Shown here piece by piece: positions 56,153 to 64,000 of a stretch of 64,000 bases of DNA. Location: NCBI GenBank assembly GCA_039696685.1, contig CP155566.1, positions 2,976,001 to 3,040,000 on the forward strand, written 5' to 3'. How positions within the stretch are numbered: the first letter of the stretch is position 1; each line of letters begins with the position of its first letter. The translations under genes were made by a program, and so were the position numbers. This DNA comes from Vibrio sp. CDRSL-10 TSBA (GTDB lineage: Bacteria > Pseudomonadota > Gammaproteobacteria > Enterobacterales > Vibrionaceae). The notes below the pieces were generated by a model. The model did no database searches. It worked only from the letters and a program-made list of their open reading frames with translations, and had not been told where the DNA came from.

Positions 56153-57864
56153 AACTCAGGCCCCAGGGTAAAGTGGATCTTAAAGCGATCGGCCGGATCC
56201 AGATCCAGACCCCACGCGAAATCGAGCCGAATCGGACCGACCGGCGAGATCCAGCGGATCCCAAAGCCGGTACCGGTTTTCCAGTCCGGCGTATCGTTGA
56301 AGGCATCCCCGTAATCGACAAACAACGCGCCCCACCAGTTACCGGTCAGCCGATACTGGTACTCCAGCGTACTGGTGGCGATGTATTTGGCACCGCTTAA
56401 CGATCCGGTTTCATCGCGCGGTGAAATTGACTCATAACCGTAACCACGCAGGTTATTATCACCACCCGCGAAAAAACGCATCGATGGCGGCAGCTTATCA
56501 AATTCTTCAGCGAAGTTAGCCCCGCCATCGAGCCGGATCAGACCACGGTGGTTACGACCAAAGCTGCGCAGCCAGGAAGTCCCGGCCAGGAGGCGCGTCA
56601 CCCGGGTTTCAGAAAACAGATCCGGGTCGCCGTACTCCAGCGTAACGGTCTGCTTATCGCCCCAGGTCAGCAGCGATCCGCGCATCCGGGTCCGGCTGCG
56701 GGTATAGCTGATGCCGGGCAGAATGTATTGCGCCGCATCATCGAGCACACCCTGTTGGTAATCTTCCACCAGGTAACGCACAAACAGGGTGCGGTGCCAG
56801 CCGTTATCCAGGACCCAGTGCCGCTCCAGTGCAAGATTGGATTCAATACTCTGTGTGTCACGGTTATCGACATGCTTCATGCCGTACTGAATGCGATAGT
56901 ACTGACGTAATACGTCATCGAGCGGAATCTTATAGCTGGCGGTGACGCTCTGCTCCGGGGCAGAAATGGAGAAACTGCTGTCGAAGCTGTGGCCGAGATC
57001 GTTAACCCACGGTTTTTTCCACTTCAGTGAGCCCCGCACTCCGACGTCGGTCGAATAGCCGATACCGGTTTCGAGCTGGTTACGCGCCTGTGGGCTTAAG
57101 CTGACATTGAGCGGCAGTTGCCGCCCCTGACCAAGCTGAGATAAATCCGGCGCCACTACCACCGATGAGAACCACTCAGTGTTGGACAAATTCTGGTTAT
57201 ACTCACCCACCTGAGAAACCTGATACGGGTCGCCGGCCTTAAACGGACTCAGTGAACGTACCCGGTTTTCATCAATCTGACTGCCTTCAATCACGCTTTC
57301 GCCAAACTGATAACGGATACCGCTCTTGTAGTGCAGGCGGACGTAAGCCAGATTGAGAGCAGGCGATACCTCAAGGCGGCTGGTCACGAACTCACCGTCA
57401 AAGTAACCCTTTTGCAACGCCAGATTGCGCAAGCCGGATTTAAGGCTGTCGTACTGACTGTGATTGAGCGCTTCACCGACTTTCAGCCCGCTGCGTTCGA
57501 TCAGACGTTGGAAATCACCATCATCCCGGGCTTCCCCCTCAATCTCAATATCGACCTGTTGCAGGCGCACCACTTCACCTGGCGTGATACGCAGTGTCAT
57601 CGCCTTATTGGGTTCGGTGACGGTAAAGTCAAACTGAGGATGATAATAGCCGAGCGCATTGAGGGCTTCCGTCAGCGTACTTTCCAGGCGCGACTGAAAG
57701 CGCAACTGGGTTGAATAGTCGGCGGGCGGAATCGAAGAGAGGTAAGCATCGGCATTACTTTTCAGCTCACCGTCCAGCCCCTCAATCGTGAGGTCAACAT
57801 CGGCGAGAGATGCAGCAGAATAAAACAAAGCCGGGATTAGCGCTGGTAATAGATTTCGTCTCAT
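56149..57864 (-). CDS. tamA: Outer-membrane translocation protein TamA
   Basis: TamA is an Omp85-family outer-membrane barrel acting with TamB. The 571-residue protein has a signal peptide ending SLADVD, three POTRA domains to about residue 260, and a C-terminal beta-barrel with the Omp85 hallmark GGDNNLRGYGYESI and the final strand LGPEL. No frameshift. Confidence 0.95.
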   Translation of the reverse strand: MRRNLLPALIPALFYSAASLADVDLTIEGLDGELKSNADAYLSSIPPADYSTQLRFQSRLESTLTEALNALGYYHPQFDFTVTEPNKAMTLRITPGEVVRLQQVDIEIEGEARDDGDFQRLIERSGLKVGEALNHSQYDSLKSGLRNLALQKGYFDGEFVTSRLEVSPALNLAYVRLHYKSGIRYQFGESVIEGSQIDENRVRSLSPFKAGDPYQVSQVGEYNQNLSNTEWFSSVVVAPDLSQLGQGRQLPLNVSLSPQARNQLETGIGYSTDVGVRGSLKWKKPWVNDLGHSFDSSFSISAPEQSVTASYKIPLDDVLRQYYRIQYGMKHVDNRDTQSIESNLALERHWVLDNGWHRTLFVRYLVEDYQQGVLDDAAQYILPGISYTRSRTRMRGSLLTWGDKQTVTLEYGDPDLFSETRVTRLLAGTSWLRSFGRNHRGLIRLDGGANFAEEFDKLPPSMRFFAGGDNNLRGYGYESISPRDETGSLSGAKYIATSTLEYQYRLTGNWWGALFVDYGDAFNDTPDWKTGTGFGIRWISPVGPIRLDFAWGLDLDPADRFKIHFTLGPEL

Positions 57865-58040
57865 GCTTAAGTTAGTGGCGTTGAACAGCAGTTAAGGTTT
57901 CGCTAGTTGAGAATCATACCGACAATATGCAAACACGTCTGTATGAAAAGCGTCAATTATCCGGTCTTACTGTTGAATAGCCAGGATTTAACCCAAATTC
58001 TGGCCAGAGTCATACCGTCAGCGAATCAAAAGGATAAATC

Positions 58041-58679
58041 ATGTTAGACAAACAAATGATGGTTAGCGCTGAAACCGCTTTACCCGGCCGCTCTACCCCT
58101 TTGAGTGTAGATGATACCCACTTCGTTAACCAAACCAGCCTGAGTGCCGCACCGGTTAACGGCCAGCAGCAAATTCTGCTGGGCATGGGCTGCTTCTGGG
58201 GGGCTGAGCGCCTGTTTTGGCAGATTGAAGGGGTCATCTCTACATCGGTCGGCTATGCCGGTGGCTTTACACCCAATCCGACTTATGAAGAAGTGTGTAC
58301 CGGTCTGACCGGCCATAGTGAAGTGGTACGAGTGGTGTTTGACCCGCAGATCCTGCCGCTGGAGCAATTGCTGCGCGCTTTCTGGGAACGGCATGATCCG
58401 ACTCAGGGCATGCGTCAGGGCAATGATCTCGGTACTCAGTACCGCTCAGCCATTTATACATACAGTGATGAGCAGCAAGCCATTGCCGAGCAAAGCCAGG
58501 CTGATTACCAGTCACTGCTCAGCGAGCAGCAACGTGCTTTGATCACTACAGAAATCGCACCGGCCGGTCCGTACTATTACGCCGAAACTTACCATCAGCA
58601 GTATCTGGCCAAAAATCCGCAAGGTTACTGCGGACTGGGTGGCACCGGAGTGTGCTTTCCGCCCCAGCGCGATGCCTGA
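58041..58679 (+). CDS. msrA: Peptide-methionine (S)-S-oxide reductase MsrA
   Basis: MsrA repairs oxidised methionine. The 212-residue protein has the catalytic cysteine in [13 protein letters not shown] and the conserved EVVRVVFDP and [14 protein letters not shown]; the C-terminal [11 protein letters not shown] carries the two resolving cysteines. It is divergent from tamA, the conserved arrangement. Confidence 0.96.
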   Translation: MLDKQMMVSAETALPGRSTPLSVDDTHFVNQTSLSAAPVNGQQQILLGMGCFWGAERLFWQIEGVISTSVGYAGGFTPNPTYEEVCTGLTGHSEVVRVVFDPQILPLEQLLRAFWERHDPTQGMRQGNDLGTQYRSAIYTYSDEQQAIAEQSQADYQSLLSEQQRALITTEIAPAGPYYYAETYHQQYLAKNPQGYCGLGGTGVCFPPQRDA

Positions 58680-58794
58680 CCGCCATTAAGCCGCTCTTCA
58701 TTCAGGTTACGTAACCCGCATTCCGGTAACCTGAATGTCTCCCCGAACGATTTTGTATGCTATACCTTTTGGTGCTCAACCAAAGGAAAATATA

Positions 58795-59347
58795 ATGAAA
58801 AATAAAACGCTTATCGCCATACTGCTGGCGTGCTCTCCCACCCTTGTCTCTGCTCATAACCTGCATATCGGCCAAACGCTGCCCGACGTGTCGGTACAGC
58901 AATATGGTGAAGTCATCCTCAACAATAACGATACCGCTTTTCAGAGCTGGAACAGCCAGCAGATGGTCGGCAAAGTGCGGGTGATCCAGGCCATCGCCGG
59001 ACGCAGCAGCGCCAAAGAACTTAACCAGGAAACTGATGAGCGCCATCAGCGCGGCTCAGTTCCCGGCCGGGCAGTATCAGACCACGTCCATCATCAACCA
59101 GGATGATGCCATCTGGGGCACCGGCTCTTTCGTCAAATCTTCTGCGCAGGACAGCAAAAAAGAGTTTCCGTGGTCATCGATTGTGCTGGATGAAGACGGC
59201 AATGTCGCCCGAAGCTGGGCACTGCAACCGGAATCGTCCGCTATCATAGTGCAGGATAAAAGCGGCCAGATCCTGTTTGTACACGAAGGCGCTCTGAATG
59301 AGGCGCAGGTAGAGCAGGTTCTGCAGCTGGTGCAAGATAATCTCTGA
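58795..59347 (+). CDS. ytfJ: Periplasmic YtfJ-family protein, frameshifted by one base
   Basis: YtfJ is a small periplasmic thioredoxin-fold-like protein of unknown function. The corrected 183-residue protein has a signal peptide (MKNKTLIAILLACSPTLVSA), VGKVRVIQAIAGRSSAKE and SSIVLDEDGNVARSWALQPESSA. ATG 58795 follows AAAGGAAAA. The frame breaks at GAAAC 59029-59033; deleting one A joins KELNQE to LMSAISAAQFP. It precedes the zinc operon but has its own upstream region. Confidence 0.88.
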
Positions 59348-59375
59348 CCGGAATCTCACTTGCCTATCAGGCTGA

Positions 59376-59392
59376 TTGTTATAGTATAACAA
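59376..59392 (+). promoter_or_regulatory. Zur box upstream of the zinc-uptake operon
   Basis: TTGTTATAGTATAACAA is a perfect 17-base palindrome that contains the core GTTATA-N-TATAAC of gammaproteobacterial Zur operators. It lies 27 bases before the first gene of the cluster, so zinc-dependent repression of the operon is expected. Confidence 0.85.
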
Positions 59393-59419
59393 GGTTTGGT
59401 AACCAGCATCGGGTCAGTC

Positions 59420-59734
59420 ATGCCGAATAGCCTGTACAGCATACGAGTTCACAGCAGGAGCGTGGCCATGGTCGCACTCCTGCTGACGCTATGGCTGAGC
59501 ATCGCGCAAATCAGCCATCAGCAGGACACGACGCCGTCCCATCACGCTCATCACCAATGCCAGTTGTTCAATGGTCTGCAACATGGTCTGGCCCAGGCTC
59601 TGCCTGAACTGCCGCCGGGCCCTGCCGTACCCTATCTTCAGCCTGACACCCGGGTTGTCCGCCTCTGTCAGCCCACGACCGATTCCTGCGCCCGCTCACC
59701 CCCGGCTCCAGCTCTGCACTACATCACGGCCTGA
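59420..59734 (+). CDS. DUF2607-like small protein, first gene of the zinc operon
   Basis: The 104-residue protein starts MPNSLYSIRVHSRSVAMVALLLTLWLSIAQISHQQ with an N-terminal membrane or signal segment, then a His-rich stretch (PSHHAHHQCQLF) and a Pro-rich tail. I recognise it as the DUF2607 type found beside zrgA in Vibrio. Function is unknown; the His/Cys cluster and the Zur box suggest a role with zinc. Start is uncertain: ATG 59420 has no clear ribosome site and GTG/other codons lie upstream. Confidence 0.65.
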   Translation: MPNSLYSIRVHSRSVAMVALLLTLWLSIAQISHQQDTTPSHHAHHQCQLFNGLQHGLAQALPELPPGPAVPYLQPDTRVVRLCQPTTDSCARSPPAPALHYITA

Positions 59735-59822
59735 GGCCGTTTGCTGTTGTACCGACATGCTCGGTAACAACACTCTCACATGTTAATCAACATACTGTTT
59801 TTGCTTATTTTGGAGTCAAACC

Positions 59823-60443
59823 ATGTTTAACCAAACCCTGCTGGTAGCGGGCATTACTGCTGCACTGTGCAGCAATGCTTTTGCACAAAGTGAGTTTCGT
59901 CAGCACGAAGCGCACGTTCACGGCCATGTCGAACTGAATATCGCCCAGGATGGCGATGATCTGTTAATCGAAATCACCGCGCCCGGCGCTGATGTCACCG
60001 GCTTTGAACATGCGCCGCAATCGGACAGCGAAACTAATCTGCTCAATCAGGCGCTCGAAAATCTCAATCAGGCGGATTCGCTGTTTACCCTGAGTGAAGC
60101 AGGCTTGTGCTCGCTGGAACATGCTGACGTCGGCCATAATCTGGGCGGCCACCAGCCGCATCATGATGAAAAACACGATGAACACGATGACCACCATGAT
60201 CATGCCGGCCAGCACGACCAACACCATGCTGACGATGATGCGGATCATGCTCACCACAGTGAACATGGTGCGTTCACCATTCAATACCAGTATCACTGTG
60301 AGCAGATCAGCAACCTTAAACAGATAGAAACCCATTGGTTTGATTTATTTCCGTCAACGCGCGAAATGCAGGTTAATCTGTTGACCGATACGATGCAAAC
60401 TGCGACGGAACTGACGCCGAAATACACCGTCATTTCACTGTAA
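59823..60443 (+). CDS. zrgA: Zinc uptake protein ZrgA (DUF2796)
   Basis: ZrgA is the periplasmic His-rich component of the Vibrio ZrgABCDE zinc-uptake system. The 206-residue protein has a signal peptide ending SNAFAQ, a first domain FRQHEAHVHGHVELNIAQDG, a central His/Asp-rich linker (about residues 110-145, HHDEKHDEHDDHHDHAG and similar) that can bind many zinc ions, and a second domain YQYHCEQISNLKQIETHWFDLFP. ATG 59823 follows TTTTGGAGTC. Confidence 0.88.
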   Translation: MFNQTLLVAGITAALCSNAFAQSEFRQHEAHVHGHVELNIAQDGDDLLIEITAPGADVTGFEHAPQSDSETNLLNQALENLNQADSLFTLSEAGLCSLEHADVGHNLGGHQPHHDEKHDEHDDHHDHAGQHDQHHADDDADHAHHSEHGAFTIQYQYHCEQISNLKQIETHWFDLFPSTREMQVNLLTDTMQTATELTPKYTVISL

Positions 60444-60494
60444 TAGGCATACGGGTAAGTGAGTACTTACCCGATTTCTCGCCAAGGAGACGTG

Positions 60495-61212
60495 ATGAAT
60501 CAACCCCATCTCTATTCTGCCGAACAGGTGATCGCCCTGGACCAGGTGCTATTCCGGTGGCCGGACACCGACCAGCCGACCCTGGATATCGCTGAACTCT
60601 CTGTCGCGGCCGGGCAACATCTGTTCATAAAAGGGCCAAGCGGCTGTGGTAAATCCACTCTGCTCAGCCTGCTGACCGGTATCAACACCGCCAGCCAAGG
60701 CAAGGTCAGCTTGCTGGGGCAGGATTTGGCCCGACTTAAGGCCAGCCAGCGCGATCGTTTCCGCGCTGACCATATCGGCTACATTTTCCAGCAGTTCAAC
60801 CTGCTGCCCTATTTATCTGTGCTGGATAATGTCATTCTGCCGTGCCAGTTTTCCGCTCTGCGCAAGAGCAAAGTCTCCGGCTCACTGCAGGCTCGTGCCA
60901 GCGAAACTGCTTGAACGCCTGCACCTGCCTCACGACCTGCTGCACAAATCGGTGCTGGAGCTGAGTATCGGCCAGCAGCAACGGGTTGCGTCGGCGCGCG
61001 CCCTGATCGGCGAACCGCATCTGATTATTGCCGACGAACCGACCTCTGCCCTTGATCATGACAACCGCAGCGCATTTATTGATTTGCTGCTGGAAGAGGT
61101 CAATCGCGCCGGATCGACGCTGGTGTTTGTCAGTCACGACCCGACGCTGGAGTCATGCTTTGAACGAAGCATTCACTTACCTGTCATTAACCGCGCACGG
61201 GGGATGCAATGA
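60495..61212 (+). CDS. ABC transporter ATPase of the zinc operon, frameshifted by one base
   Basis: This is a LolD/MacB-type ATPase, 238 residues when corrected, energising the adjacent FtsX-like permease. It has Walker [17 protein letters not shown]-loop [12 protein letters not shown] and Walker [13 protein letters not shown]. The signature reads [15 protein letters not shown] instead of LSGGQ, a notable departure. The frame breaks at GAAAC 60903-60907; deleting one A joins LQARASE to [14 protein letters not shown] 60495 follows AAGGAGACGTG. It probably corresponds to zrgB. Confidence 0.9.
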
Positions 61213-62468
61213 GTGTCATCGCCAAATTAGCCTGGAAAAGTCTGCTCAACCGCAAACTGACCGCACTGCTGACCATACTGACCGTCGCCATTTCAGTGGT
61301 GTTACTGACCGGCGTAGAGCGGATTCGGACCCAGGCCAAGAGCAGCTTTGCTAATACCATTTCCGGGACTGACCTGATTGTCGGCGGGCGCTCGGGCTCG
61401 GTGAACCTGCTGCTCTATTCGGTGTTTCGGATTGGCAACGCCACCAACAATATCGACTGGCAAAGCTACCGCGAATTCAGTCAGCATCCGGCGGTGAAAT
61501 GGGCCATCCCTATCTCACTCGGCGATTCACATCGCGGCTTTCGGGTCATGGGTACCAATCACAGTTATTTCGAGCACTATCGTTTCGGAAGTAAGCAATC
61601 ACTTACTTTCAGCCAGGGCAGAGAATTTAATGGCCTGTTTGAAACCGTGCTCGGTGCCGATGTCGCGAAAAAACTCGGCTACACCATCGGCAGCGAAATC
61701 ATTATTGCTCACGGCATCAGTGACGTTGCCTTTGCCCGGCATGACAAGCTGCCGTTTAAAGTAGTCGGTATTCTGGCGCCAACCGGCACCCCGGTCGACA
61801 AAACCGTACACGTTTCTCTGGCTGCGATTGAAGCCATTCATGTCGGCTGGCAGTCGGGTGCCCATCTGGGCAATACTCCGGATGCCAAGCAACTGGCTGA
61901 GCAGCAGTTTGAGCCGCAGCAGATCACTGCCATGTTGCTCGGACTTAAATCGAAAATTCAGACCTTTGACCTGCAACGGGAAATCAACCAATACCGTCAG
62001 GAGCCGCTCAGTGCCATCCTACCGGGGGTCGCACTGCATGAGTTATGGGGCATGATGTCAGTGGCAGAACAGGCCTTAATGGCCGTGTCGGTCTTCGTGG
62101 TGGTCGCCGGTCTGCTTGGTATGCTGAGCAGCCTGTTGACCAGCCTGCAGGAGCGGCGGCGCGAGATGTCCATCCTGCGTGCGATGGGAGCGCGGCCAAG
62201 ACATATCTTCAGCCTGCTGATCAGTGAAGCCGCCCTGCTGACTCTGGCCGGCATTGTGCTCGGAGTGCTTGGTCTATATGCCCTGCTCGCGCTGGCAGCG
62301 CCGTTGATTGAAAGCCAGTACGGGATTCGTATCGACCTTGGCGCCATCAGTCGCCACGAATGGCAGTTGCTGGGTTATGTGCAATGCGCCGGAATTGTGA
62401 TAGGAATTGTACCGGCCTTGCGCGCCTATCGGCAGTCGCTCAGTGATGGGATGACCATCCGGCTGTAA
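61209..62468 (+). CDS. FtsX/MacB-type ABC permease of the zinc operon
   Basis: The 419-residue protein has the four-helix FtsX-like layout: one N-terminal helix ([21 protein letters not shown]), a large periplasmic domain (about residues 40-285) and three C-terminal helices with the conserved [21 protein letters not shown]. It overlaps the ATPase gene by 4 bases. In this operon it is thought to act in zinc acquisition, possibly by releasing zinc from a periplasmic carrier; the mechanism is not known. It probably corresponds to zrgC. Confidence 0.9.
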   Translation: MSVIAKLAWKSLLNRKLTALLTILTVAISVVLLTGVERIRTQAKSSFANTISGTDLIVGGRSGSVNLLLYSVFRIGNATNNIDWQSYREFSQHPAVKWAIPISLGDSHRGFRVMGTNHSYFEHYRFGSKQSLTFSQGREFNGLFETVLGADVAKKLGYTIGSEIIIAHGISDVAFARHDKLPFKVVGILAPTGTPVDKTVHVSLAAIEAIHVGWQSGAHLGNTPDAKQLAEQQFEPQQITAMLLGLKSKIQTFDLQREINQYRQEPLSAILPGVALHELWGMMSVAEQALMAVSVFVVVAGLLGMLSSLLTSLQERRREMSILRAMGARPRHIFSLLISEAALLTLAGIVLGVLGLYALLALAAPLIESQYGIRIDLGAISRHEWQLLGYVQCAGIVIGIVPALRAYRQSLSDGMTIRL

Positions 62469-62552
62469 GTGGCAGCCACCCGATAACGACACTGACAACA
62501 TCCATCTTCGTCCCGGTACTCAACCAGCCGGGACCACTACAAGGAAACGACT

Positions 62553-63053
62553 ATGAAAACGTGTTACCAGGCGATGTGCATACTACTGCTGAGCCTCTGT
62601 GCACCCGCAGCGTTTGCCAGCGATGATGTGCTCCAACTCGACTGGCTCGATTTGATCCCGCAAAGCGAACGCAACCAGTTTGACCAGCAGGGATTACCGA
62701 TGCCGGATCACAGCGGCAACGCCCAGGCCAAACAGTCAAAAATCGGCCATGTGCGCCCGGAGCTGAACGGCAGTAAAGTCAAAATTCCCGGTTTTGTTAT
62801 TCCGCTCGAAGGGGATGAAAATACCGTGACTGAATTTCTGCTGGTGCCCTACTTCGGCGCCTGCATCCATGTGCCACCGCCGCCACCAAATCAGATTATT
62901 TATGTGAAGTTTCCGCAAGGTGCGCCCGTGCAGGAGCTGTGGGACATAGTCTATGTGGTGGGTACATTAAAAACAGACTCGGTGAGTCTGGAACTGGCTG
63001 AAAGTGGCTACACCCTGCAAGGGGACAACCTTGAGCCTTACGACGACATGTAA
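62553..63053 (+). CDS. DUF3299 exported protein, last gene of the zinc operon
   Basis: The 166-residue protein has a signal peptide ending APAAFA and the DUF3299 core: VKIPGFVIPLEGDENTVTEFLLVPYFGACIHVPPPPPNQIIYV (given to show the conserved Cys-Ile-His and proline run; see residues about 85-125). Family function is unknown; the conserved Cys and His could bind metal. It lies 84 bases after the permease gene with an AAGGAAAC ribosome site. It probably corresponds to one of the zrgDE genes. Confidence 0.85.
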   Translation: MKTCYQAMCILLLSLCAPAAFASDDVLQLDWLDLIPQSERNQFDQQGLPMPDHSGNAQAKQSKIGHVRPELNGSKVKIPGFVIPLEGDENTVTEFLLVPYFGACIHVPPPPPNQIIYVKFPQGAPVQELWDIVYVVGTLKTDSVSLELAESGYTLQGDNLEPYDDM

Positions 63054-63073
63054 TACGAAGCTAACCAGCCGGT

Positions 63074-63199
63074 TTAATCAAAAGATTGGGCTTAATAAAA
63101 CGCTTTGATTGAATAAAAGTTTTGGTTCTATAAACATTTGGGGTTAACAAAAAATGTTCCGTGAGCCAACGTTGTTAAGTCAGCCAATATTGTTAATGT
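63074..63199. repeat. Degenerate 18-bp periodicity after the zinc operon
   Basis: Consecutive 18-base blocks starting at 63074 share a loose pattern (TTAATCAAAAGATTGGGC, TTAATAAAACGCTTTGAT, TGAATAAAAGTTTTGGTT, CTATAAACATTTGGGGTT), and two later blocks at 63164 and 63182 start AGCCAACGTTGTTAAGTC and AGCCAATATTGTTAATGT. The pattern is weak except for the last pair. Confidence 0.4.
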
Positions 63200-63246
63200 T
63201 AGCACAAGCCATAAATGGTTATGAAAACCACCTGTTGATTGTGATG

Positions 63247-63351
63247 CTAAATCAGATATTTGGACAGATACGTCAGTACGCCCAGATAAACGACAAACAG
63301 TAAAACAATCGACAGGTGCTTGCGCATTCTGTTATCCCGGCACTCTTTCAT
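63247..63351 (-). CDS. Candidate 34-residue membrane protein
   Basis: On the reverse strand a short frame starts ATG at 63349-63351 right after a strong GGGGGTGAG ribosome site and ends TAG at 63247-63249. The peptide has a basic start (KECRDNRMRKH) and one hydrophobic segment LSIVLLFVVYLGVLTYL ending SKYLI, the shape of a small inner-membrane protein. I do not recognise the family. A second in-frame ATG gives 26 residues. AT-rich sequence upstream could hold a promoter. Confidence 0.55.
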   Translation of the reverse strand: MKECRDNRMRKHLSIVLLFVVYLGVLTYLSKYLI

Positions 63352-63497
63352 ACTCACCCCCAGCGCTAATGATTAACAATTTTAACAAAATATTATCATT
63401 CGTGGTAGCGCAAATTTGTCGATCGTAACTCTGGCTATCACCGCACATACAGGGTAGATTTTAACCTATGTGTGTATCTGTATAAGTGCCCGAAAAC

Positions 63498-64000
63498 ATG
63501 GCCGATCCTAAACAATCCGTGGTGATCGAACACGAAGCAACAACCGGCTCCGGCCAGGAAAAACGCTCCCATTATGTCAAAGACAGTGCTAACCGCATTA
63601 TCGCGATTGCCCAGCAGCATGGCCTGGATGCTTTACTAAGCAGCGAGCCGGCTAAAAAGACACCCTTTGAACGGGCATTAAAACGCGAACGCGATCGTAA
63701 AGAGCAGCGCCAGAAGAATCTCGAGCAAATCGTACGTCTGGCGCATGTTTCCTGTCGTAATGAAACAGCTGGAGAACCCGATCAGGACTGGCTGTATCGT
63801 TTTTTTGATATGGCCCAGGATATCCATAATTCATCGATGCAGCGCCTGTGGGCACAAGTGCTGAAGCGCGAAGTGACTAATCCGGGTTTTACTTCGATGA
63901 AAGCACTGCAGCTCCTGCAGGGTATGACCCCCAAAGAAGCGCAGATTTTGCAGCGTGCAGCCGCTCTGGCCTGCAGCTTCGGCGCAGATAGCAGCCTGAA
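63498..64000 (+). CDS. TIGR03899/DUF2806-like protein, N-terminal part (cut by window edge)
   Basis: An open frame from ATG 63498 runs to the right edge without a stop. It begins MADPKQSVVIEHEATT and includes RSHYVKDSANRIIAIAQQHGLDALL, a long charged helix (ERALKRERDRKEQRQKNLEQ) and DWLYRFFDMAQDIHNSSMQRLWAQVL. I associate this with the TIGR03899 (DUF2806-related) family of Vibrio and Shewanella, function unknown. An in-frame GTG at 63486 is an alternative start; no good ribosome site precedes either. Confidence 0.7.
   Translation, partial: MADPKQSVVIEHEATTGSGQEKRSHYVKDSANRIIAIAQQHGLDALLSSEPAKKTPFERALKRERDRKEQRQKNLEQIVRLAHVSCRNETAGEPDQDWLYRFFDMAQDIHNSSMQRLWAQVLKREVTNPGFTSMKALQLLQGMTPKEAQILQRAAALACSFGADSSL

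Noticed and set aside
59964..60335. Hydrophobic reverse-strand frame rich in Met/Val
   Set aside because: It is the antisense of the His/Asp-rich linker of ZrgA; His codons read backwards give Met and Val.
63700..63780. GAAAC in the partial gene at the right edge as a further insertion site
   Set aside because: The frame continues with family-like sequence on both sides of this GAAAC, so here the three A residues are genuine.

Overview
The window is chromosomal DNA of a Vibrio, probably from the V. fluvialis/V. furnissii side of the genus (inferred from protein wording and a GC content near 50%, not from any search). The gene order lptG-lptF/pepA-holC-valS, argF-pyrBI-ridA, murA-mlaBCDEF, kdsDC-lptCAB-rpoN-hpf-ptsN-rapZ-npr, thiBPQ, ubiX-mpl/fbp-ppa, tamAB-msrA and a Zur-controlled zrg-type zinc operon is the core order of chromosome 1 in this genus. 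No phage, insertion sequence, integron or CRISPR array was seen.

Layout. 1-7.3 kb: an HD-GYP gene cut by the edge, a VOC protein, two GGDEF diguanylate cyclases, a homocysteine methyltransferase homologue, a secreted DUF7282-like protein, and a tRNA-Leu(CAA) followed by four tandem copies of its own 3' end plus terminator. 7.4-21 kb: LPS export permeases, pepA, holC, valS, a 2-hydroxyacid dehydrogenase, rluA, an unusual Nramp-like transporter and rapA. 21-27 kb: phoH, argF, a tandem ERIC-like array, the pyrL-attenuated pyrBI operon, and ridA with its last 18 bp repeated in tandem. 27-42 kb: plsC, murA, the Mla lipid transport operon, the KDO/LPS transport operon, the rpoN cluster and mgtE. 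42-59 kb: pmbA, darP, the TPP-riboswitch thiBPQ operon, ubiX-mpl, fbp, ppa, ytfP, tamBA, msrA and ytfJ. 59-63 kb: the zinc-uptake operon behind a perfect Zur palindrome. The right edge cuts a TIGR03899-type gene.

Most striking observation. Twenty genes, many of them normally essential or highly conserved (valS, lptG, lptC, kdsD, mlaE, fbp, argF and others), carry 21 single-base frameshifts. Every one is the same change: an extra A inside GAAC (read as GAAAC) on one strand or the other. Removing that one base restores each gene to a length divisible by three and to family length. Many other GAAC sites are intact. These are therefore very unlikely to be real pseudogenes. They look like a motif-specific sequencing artefact, and GAAC/GTTC is the known target of Dnd phosphorothioate DNA modification (GpsAAC/GpsTTC), so the strain may carry that modification. 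In the features below such genes are annotated at full, corrected extent with the insertion position given.

A second theme is tandem duplication at gene 3' ends: tRNA-Leu (125-130 bp units), ridA (18 bp units), argF (124 bp ERIC-like units), and weaker 16-18 bp arrays after npr, pepA and the last zinc-operon gene.
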